From assembly GCA_003978285.1 (NCBI GenBank), contig QOAB01000067.1, positions 1 to 10,254 of the forward strand: DNA of 10,254 nucleotides, read 5' to 3'. Shown in pieces: positions 6,116 to 10,254 of the stretch. Position 1 is the first letter of the stretch, and each line of letters starts with the position of its first letter. Both the position numbers and the translations under genes were made by a program. The notes under the pieces were generated by a model, which had not been told where the DNA came from, searched no databases, and was given only the letters and a program-made list of their open reading frames with translations. This DNA is from Candidatus Thioglobus sp. (GTDB lineage: Bacteria; Pseudomonadota; Gammaproteobacteria; PS1; Thioglobaceae).

Positions 6116-6935
6116 CCAGCCGATGGGCAAATACTGCTCGTTTCGAACAGGTGGTACAGCACAAGATTTTTTTATTCCCGACACTTTAAACAACCTGTCT
6201 GAATTTTTAAAAAATAATCAAAAACCTGTTTTGATGCTAGGTTTGGGTAGTAACTTATTGGTACGTGATCAAGGATTTGATGGGGTTGTTATTAAGCTCA
6301 AGCACTTCAACCAATTAGAAATTAACAATCAAACTGTTACTACTGGTGCAGGCACAACACTGGCAAAACTTTCTCGATTTTGCGAATCTAAAAAATTAAA
6401 CGGTGCTGAATTTTTAAGTGCTATTCCCGGTAATGTTGGTGGCGCGTTGGCAATGAATGCAGGTGCATTTGGTAGTGAAATTTGGCAATTTATTAGTTCC
6501 GTTACCACCATCAATACTCAAGGTATCGTCTTTGAAAGAAGCCCTACAGATTTTGATATCTCCTATCGACAAGTGTTGGCTAATAACAACAATGAGTACT
6601 TTATTGCTGCCCGTTTTAAATTTGACCAAATCGAAAAACAAAAAGATATCAAAGCACTATTAGAACAACGCAATACCTCACAACCAATTGGTGAAGCCAA
6701 TTGTGGCAGTGTATTTAAAAACCCAAAAAACCATCATGCCGCCCAACTGATTGAAGACAGTAACTTAAAAGGTTTTTGTATTGGGGGTGCTTGTGTTTCT
6801 GATAAGCATGCTAATTTTATTATTAATCAAAACAAAGCCTCAGCAACTGATATTGAAAAGTTAATATTTCACATTCAACAAACCGTAAAATCTAAGTTTG
6901 ATATTGACTTAGAAACAGAGGTGGTGATCATATGA
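6102..6935 (+). CDS. murB: UDP-N-acetylenolpyruvoylglucosamine reductase
   Basis: FAD-dependent, NADPH-using reduction of the enolpyruvyl group to give UDP-MurNAc, the substrate of MurC. With start ATG 6102 the protein has 277 residues, a size typical of the shorter (type II) MurB proteins and well below E. coli MurB (342). It opens with the usual HNQPM..Y.SFRTGG segment (R15, G17, G18). The FAD domain has LGLGSNLLVRD and SAIPGNVGGALAMNAGAFG. Later come the SYRQ segment, the catalytic serine in CGSVFKNP, and the C-terminal catalytic Glu in DLETEVVI. In-frame GTG 6057 and ATG 6072 would add residues that do not resemble the family; ATG 6102 fits the family N-terminus best. AGGAA sits only 1 base before it, unusually close. 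ATG 6123 is another possibility. It overlaps murC by 14 bases. Confidence 0.96.
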   Translation: MLAHNQPMGKYCSFRTGGTAQDFFIPDTLNNLSEFLKNNQKPVLMLGLGSNLLVRDQGFDGVVIKLKHFNQLEINNQTVTTGAGTTLAKLSRFCESKKLNGAEFLSAIPGNVGGALAMNAGAFGSEIWQFISSVTTINTQGIVFERSPTDFDISYRQVLANNNNEYFIAARFKFDQIEKQKDIKALLEQRNTSQPIGEANCGSVFKNPKNHHAAQLIEDSNLKGFCIGGACVSDKHANFIINQNKASATDIEKLIFHIQQTVKSKFDIDLETEVVII

Positions 6936-7810
6936 TTGCGGTACTTATGGGTGGTAACTCTGCAGAACGTGCGGTTTCACTTAACAGTGGCGAGGCAGTT
7001 TATCAAGCGTTAAAAAATCAGAACATTGAATGCTTTAAGTTTGATTGGCAAGGTGACAATCTTGATGAGTTATGGTCTCAATCTTTTGACAAGGCTTTTG
7101 TTGTGTTACATGGTCGTGGTGGCGAAGATGGCACTATTCAGCAACAATTAGAGCAGCGTAATATTACTTATACAGGCACCAACTCTAGCGCTTCTGAACT
7201 ATGCATGAATAAAGCCATAACAAAATCCATTTGGGCTCAACACGATTTACCGCTAGCACCCTCAGTTTTAGCCAATAATGGTAAATCTACACCCATCATT
7301 GATTTTCCACTACCTTGGGCAGTAAAGCCAATTTTAGAAGGCTCTAGTATCGGTATTAGCAAGGTAACCCACGCTGAAGAATTAGATAAAGCGCTTGCAT
7401 TGGCTTGGCAGTATGATAACCAAGCATTGATTGAGCAGTGGATTGAAGGTGGAGAGTATACGGTATCTATTCTGGATGGAAAAACTCTACCAGTCATTCA
7501 AATTATTGCTGACCATGGGTTTTATGATTATGAATCTAAATACCATTCAGATGAAACACAATATTTATGCCCGTGCGACCTGCCAAACACACTTGAGCAA
7601 CAACTACAATCTATTGCCCTAGACGCTTTTAATATCATGGGTGCCAAAACCTGGGGTCGGGTTGATTTTATTCTCGATAAAGATCAAAAACCTTACCTAT
7701 TAGAAATCAATACTGTGCCTGGCATGACCTCACACTCTTTGGTACCTATGGCTGCAAAAGCAATAGGGTTAAGCTTTGATGAACTAGTCTTAACAATTCT
7801 CAATGATTAG
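6932..7810 (+). CDS. ddl: D-alanine--D-alanine ligase
   Basis: ATP-grasp enzyme that joins two D-alanines for the end of the stem peptide, in the cytoplasm. The 292 residues compare with 306 for E. coli DdlB. The N-terminal domain has MGGNSAERAVSL (residues 6-17) with the conserved Glu after the Ser, and LHGRGGEDGTIQ. The ATP-grasp core has YTGTNSSASELCMNK, VKPILEGSSIGI, EQWIEGGEYTV, and the metal- and substrate-binding WGRVDF...LLEINTVPGMTSHSLVP. In this ligase class a Tyr, Phe or similar residue in the omega-loop separates D-Ala-D-Ala from D-Ala-D-Lac enzymes. The YDYESKYH segment looks like the ordinary D-Ala-D-Ala type. The start ATG overlaps the murB stop (ATGA) and has a good GAGGTG ribosome site at 6918-6923. 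The murC-murB-ddl order is that of classical dcw clusters. Confidence 0.98.
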   Translation: MIAVLMGGNSAERAVSLNSGEAVYQALKNQNIECFKFDWQGDNLDELWSQSFDKAFVVLHGRGGEDGTIQQQLEQRNITYTGTNSSASELCMNKAITKSIWAQHDLPLAPSVLANNGKSTPIIDFPLPWAVKPILEGSSIGISKVTHAEELDKALALAWQYDNQALIEQWIEGGEYTVSILDGKTLPVIQIIADHGFYDYESKYHSDETQYLCPCDLPNTLEQQLQSIALDAFNIMGAKTWGRVDFILDKDQKPYLLEINTVPGMTSHSLVPMAAKAIGLSFDELVLTILND

Positions 7811-8558
7811 AAAACGCAACACTCGATACAATAAACGTAAAAAATCACTCGGGAAATTACTCCTCCCTATAGCTAAGGCCCTACCTTTTTTTGCAATGCT
7901 GGCCTTTATTACTTGGCGTATTTTAGAGTCTAAGCCAACCGAATTTTTAAAAGCAGAAGTTCATTGGGAGATTGATGAATTTTTGCCTATTGATCAAGCG
8001 GTTTTGGCAGATAAAATACAATCACTCATTCAAGACAAGTACCAACTCAATCTACACGAAATCAAGCAAACATTAGAATCTGAGCCTTGGGTTGGTACTG
8101 CACATGTTGAACGCTTATTTTGGAATTCAATTCAAGTCAATATTGAATCACAAGACATTGCCATGCGCTGGGAAAACACCAATTGCAAGACTAAAAATAA
8201 GATTGATTGTATGGGCTATATATCAAGTACAGGTGACTTATTTATTCCAAAAACAATCATTTCATCAGAAGCAGTTTTAGCGCGATCAGAAGCAGACCAA
8301 ACAAAGATTATTGGACTCTACACAGATTACCAAGATTACCAAATGCTATCTGGAGATATGATTATTACCTCTTTCTCTAGAGCGAATATTGATCAACTTA
8401 CCTTTGAGCCCAATGTTAAAGTGATTTTAGGTTATCAACAACAAGAGCAACGATTAGAGCGTTTTATAAAGGCTTATTCTGAATTAAAACCTTCAAAAAA
8501 AGTCAAACAAATTACATTTGATATGCGCTACCCTAAAGGCTTTACGCTGAGCTATTAG
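7803..8558 (+). CDS. ftsQ: Cell division protein FtsQ (DivIB)
   Basis: Bitopic divisome protein that recruits and holds FtsB and FtsL at mid-cell. The 251 residues (E. coli 276) show a short, strongly basic cytoplasmic tail (about 1-18), one membrane helix (about 19-37), a POTRA domain (about 47-118, including ESEPWV.TAHVERLFWNSIQVNI) and a beta domain. The protein ends in FDMRYPKGFTLSY, matching the DLRY...G ending of FtsQ proteins, the region that contacts FtsB. It overlaps ddl by 8 bases and has no visible Shine-Dalgarno, which suggests translational coupling. Sequence conservation in FtsQ is low, so the call rests on architecture, the POTRA and C-terminal signatures, and the position after ddl. 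Its 3' end overlaps the convergent gene by 17 bases, and ftsA does not follow. Confidence 0.93.
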   Translation: MIRKRNTRYNKRKKSLGKLLLPIAKALPFFAMLAFITWRILESKPTEFLKAEVHWEIDEFLPIDQAVLADKIQSLIQDKYQLNLHEIKQTLESEPWVGTAHVERLFWNSIQVNIESQDIAMRWENTNCKTKNKIDCMGYISSTGDLFIPKTIISSEAVLARSEADQTKIIGLYTDYQDYQMLSGDMIITSFSRANIDQLTFEPNVKVILGYQQQEQRLERFIKAYSELKPSKKVKQITFDMRYPKGFTLSY

Positions 8559-9231
8559 TTTGAATCAACTGATAACATAATGCTAAGGTGACTAGTGTCC
8601 AATAAAATACCACTACCTTAGCCACCCATTCTAATATTGGCCCAAGTCCAACAATATTGGCCAGTGCAGCAAACAACATGCCGACTAATGCAGGCAAAAT
8701 TGCTTGCAAAAAGAACAAATTCATGTGTGTTGTGAATGATAAGTTCCATTTATATTTTAAGGGCTGATCAATCGCAATACCAACAAAATTTAGGGTGATT
8801 GGAATAATTAAGAAATACACGATCAGTTGCAACAAAGGCATCCCGGTAATCATCACTGGAATGACAGTAACTAGGCCAACAAAAAGCGTTAAACCGATAA
8901 ACCGAATAATTTTAATCACATCTAGAACTGGCATAAAGCCACCGGCTGATTGCTCGCCCAACATCACTAAACGATACATGTTGATTGATAGCGTAATATA
9001 GCCATAAAGAAACAAGATAAGATAGACCATCATGTTGTCAGGCAATTGAACATCCAGCAATTCACCCCCGCTAAACACCTGCTCCATTAATCCCAACAAC
9101 TCTGGCACAATCATTAAAAATGGCGAGGAGATTATCAATGGAAAAATAGAAATCTCGATAATTTTTTTCCAATGCGTCAGTGCAAAGGCAAAGCCGGCTA
9201 AAAATATTTTATTAATGGGTAAAGCATTCAT
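8542..9231 (-). CDS. Polytopic inner-membrane protein, unknown function
   Basis: I do not recognise this 229-residue protein. It is almost wholly hydrophobic, with about five or six predicted membrane segments (roughly residues 23-45, 68-90, 108-130, 132-152, 170-192 and 195-220). A moderately polar loop rich in Gly, Glu and Leu (about 50-66) is the main exposed stretch. Charged residues are few and there is no enzyme or transporter motif that I can name. The ATG lies 4 bases after the stop of the mltD-like gene, so the two are almost surely cotranscribed, and a role in envelope maintenance is possible but unproven. Its last 17 bases overlap the ftsQ end on the other strand. A weak purine stretch (AAGA) precedes the start. 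Confidence 0.8.
   Translation of the reverse strand: MNALPINKIFLAGFAFALTHWKKIIEISIFPLIISSPFLMIVPELLGLMEQVFSGGELLDVQLPDNMMVYLILFLYGYITLSINMYRLVMLGEQSAGGFMPVLDVIKIIRFIGLTLFVGLVTVIPVMITGMPLLQLIVYFLIIPITLNFVGIAIDQPLKYKWNLSFTTHMNLFFLQAILPALVGMLFAALANIVGLGPILEWVAKVVVFYWTLVTLALCYQLIQTNSSA
8582..8622. repeat. Inverted repeat at the ftsQ / membrane-gene convergence
   Basis: GCTAAGGT (8582-8589) and ACCTTAGC (8615-8622) are exact reverse complements. An inner AGTG/CACT pair (8594-8597, 8611-8614) could extend the stem past a 4-base bulge, leaving a 13-base loop. It lies 24 bases after the ftsQ stop and within the 3' end of the minus-strand gene. Neither side has a T-run, so any role in ending transcription is uncertain. 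Confidence 0.45.
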
Positions 9232-9235
9232 GATC

Positions 9236-10254
9236 TTATTTCATCTTAGAATTAACAACGTTAACAATAATTTTAAGTTTTTGTCCTATTTGCAGGGGCT
9301 TTGCACTGTCTAATTGATTCCATAATTTAAGATCCCTGACACGCACCTTAAATTTTCTAGCAATGGTGGACAGATTATCACCACTTTTCACTCGATAAGT
9401 CACCTTTCTGTTGATATCAATTCCTACGCTAGTAATCTTGGATAAATCCTTATTTTTAGTAGCTTTAGTTTGCCATATAACCAATTTTTTACCAATAGAC
9501 AAAGGCTTGTCATGGACAAGGTGGTTCCATTTAACAAGGCTTTTAATTTTAACATTGTATTGCTTGGCAACCTTCCACAAGTTGTCACCCTTAGCAACTG
9601 TGTGGATTATTTTAACGCCTATTTTCTTGGAATTTAGCCGACGTTTTTCACGCTCATTTTCAGAGAGCGCGTAGTCATTTTCAGCACGTTGTGCAAGTGG
9701 CACAATCAAATAATCACCCACTTTAATTAGATTGCTACTCATATTGTTAATGCTTTTAATTTGGCTTAATGTGGTTTTGAATTTATGTGCCAAAAAACTG
9801 AGGCTCTCACCAGAGGTCACTTTGTGCCTGAGCCATCGGACCCGAGTATTTTTTGGATGACTGTTTAAATTTCTCTCAAAAATTTTAGCTTTATCGATTG
9901 GCAATAAAATAACATAAGGTGGATTGCTAGGTGTCGCCCAGCGCTTCAATCCAGGATTAAGCGTATAAACATCATCCAGACTAATATCCGCCCACTGCGC
10001 AATGGTGTCCAAATCGAATTGCGAATCCAGTGTTACCACTTGCAACTGTGGCTTGTTATCCACTGGTGTAATCGTTTGACCATAGCGTTCAGGGTGTTTT
10101 ATTAATTCTGCAACTGCTAATAGTCTAGGCACATAGCCCCTGGTTTCAGCTGGTAAATCTAGATGCCAAAAATCAGCCTTTTTACCTAATCGTTTATTTT
10201 TGCGTATGGCTTTTTGTACGCGACCAGGGCCAGAATTATAGGCAGCAATGGCCA
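9236..10254 (-). CDS. mltD: Membrane-bound lytic murein transglycosylase D, C-terminal part
   Basis: MltD cleaves glycan strands of peptidoglycan by forming 1,6-anhydro-MurNAc, usually from the outer membrane facing the periplasm. The right edge cuts off the N-terminus, including any lipoprotein signal and the catalytic Glu; about 339 residues remain. At the cut end lies the closing part of the SLT domain, AIAAYNSGPGRVQKAI, followed by DFW.LDLPAETRGYVPRLLA, as in MltD. A linker resembling a degenerate LysM follows. Three LysM peptidoglycan-binding modules then lie at about 9829-9695, 9607-9473 and 9400-9263, each with the (S/K)G(D/E).L motif and an N-rich centre. The protein is basic at its end. 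A GTG at 10132 gives an open frame but lies inside the conserved domain and is not the true start. The downstream membrane gene follows after 4 bases. Confidence 0.93.
   Translation of the reverse strand, partial: AIAAYNSGPGRVQKAIRKNKRLGKKADFWHLDLPAETRGYVPRLLAVAELIKHPERYGQTITPVDNKPQLQVVTLDSQFDLDTIAQWADISLDDVYTLNPGLKRWATPSNPPYVILLPIDKAKIFERNLNSHPKNTRVRWLRHKVTSGESLSFLAHKFKTTLSQIKSINNMSSNLIKVGDYLIVPLAQRAENDYALSENEREKRRLNSKKIGVKIIHTVAKGDNLWKVAKQYNVKIKSLVKWNHLVHDKPLSIGKKLVIWQTKATKNKDLSKITSVGIDINRKVTYRVKSGDNLSTIARKFKVRVRDLKLWNQLDSAKPLQIGQKLKIIVNVVNSKMK

Noticed and set aside
6207..6236. ATCAAAA/TTTTGAT inverted repeat in murB
   Set aside because: It is short, AT-only in most pairs, inside conserved coding sequence and without a terminator tail; it fits chance in AT-rich DNA.
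9236..10132. Complete LysM protein starting at GTG 10132
   Set aside because: The frame stays open to the window edge and encodes the end of an SLT domain plus the conserved MltD linker, so GTG 10132 is internal and the gene is truncated by the window.
1..10254. Mobile element, prophage, CRISPR, toxin-antitoxin or defence system
   Set aside because: No transposase, integrase, direct repeat array, tRNA-associated junction or known defence domain appears on either strand; the remaining alternative-frame ORFs lie over confidently assigned genes.

Overview
The window is an AT-rich, gene-dense stretch of bacterial chromosome. Protein motifs and gene content (XseA, FtsB-IspD-IspF, MurC-MurB-Ddl-FtsQ, MltD with LysM repeats) point to a gammaproteobacterium. 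The low GC, tight packing and short intergenic gaps recall compact marine or symbiotic sulfur-oxidiser-type gammaproteobacteria (SUP05/Thioglobaceae-like). That placement is an inference from gene style, not a database match.

Layout on the plus strand: the 3' end of an Smr-domain gene (1-179); xseA (exonuclease VII large subunit); a secreted M23 metallopeptidase starting inside the xseA tail; an RDD-family membrane protein; then a 79-residue two-helix membrane protein with its own extended -10 promoter and strong Shine-Dalgarno. Next comes ftsB, whose 5' end carries a perfect terminator hairpin, followed by ispD, ispF, murC, murB, ddl and ftsQ with no spacing or with overlaps. On the minus strand, converging on ftsQ with a 17-bp tail-to-tail overlap, lie an unrecognised polytopic membrane protein and, upstream of it, an mltD-like lytic transglycosylase gene that runs off the right edge.

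The unifying theme is the cell envelope. IspD and IspF make the isoprenoid precursor of the undecaprenyl carrier. MurC, MurB and Ddl make cytoplasmic muropeptide precursors and D-Ala-D-Ala. FtsB and FtsQ are partners in the divisome. The M23 peptidase and MltD cut peptidoglycan in the periplasm. In E. coli the ftsB-ispD-ispF group lies far from the murC-ddlB-ftsQ part of the dcw cluster. Here the two are joined, murG is not next to murC, and ftsA/ftsZ do not follow ftsQ.

I see no tRNA, rRNA, CRISPR, insertion sequence or phage gene, and no gene-free stretch longer than about 300 bases. I do not see an obviously new defence or mobile system. The best leads are the terminator inside the ftsB reading frame, the rearranged dcw/isp cluster, the unusual IspF, and two unrecognised membrane proteins.
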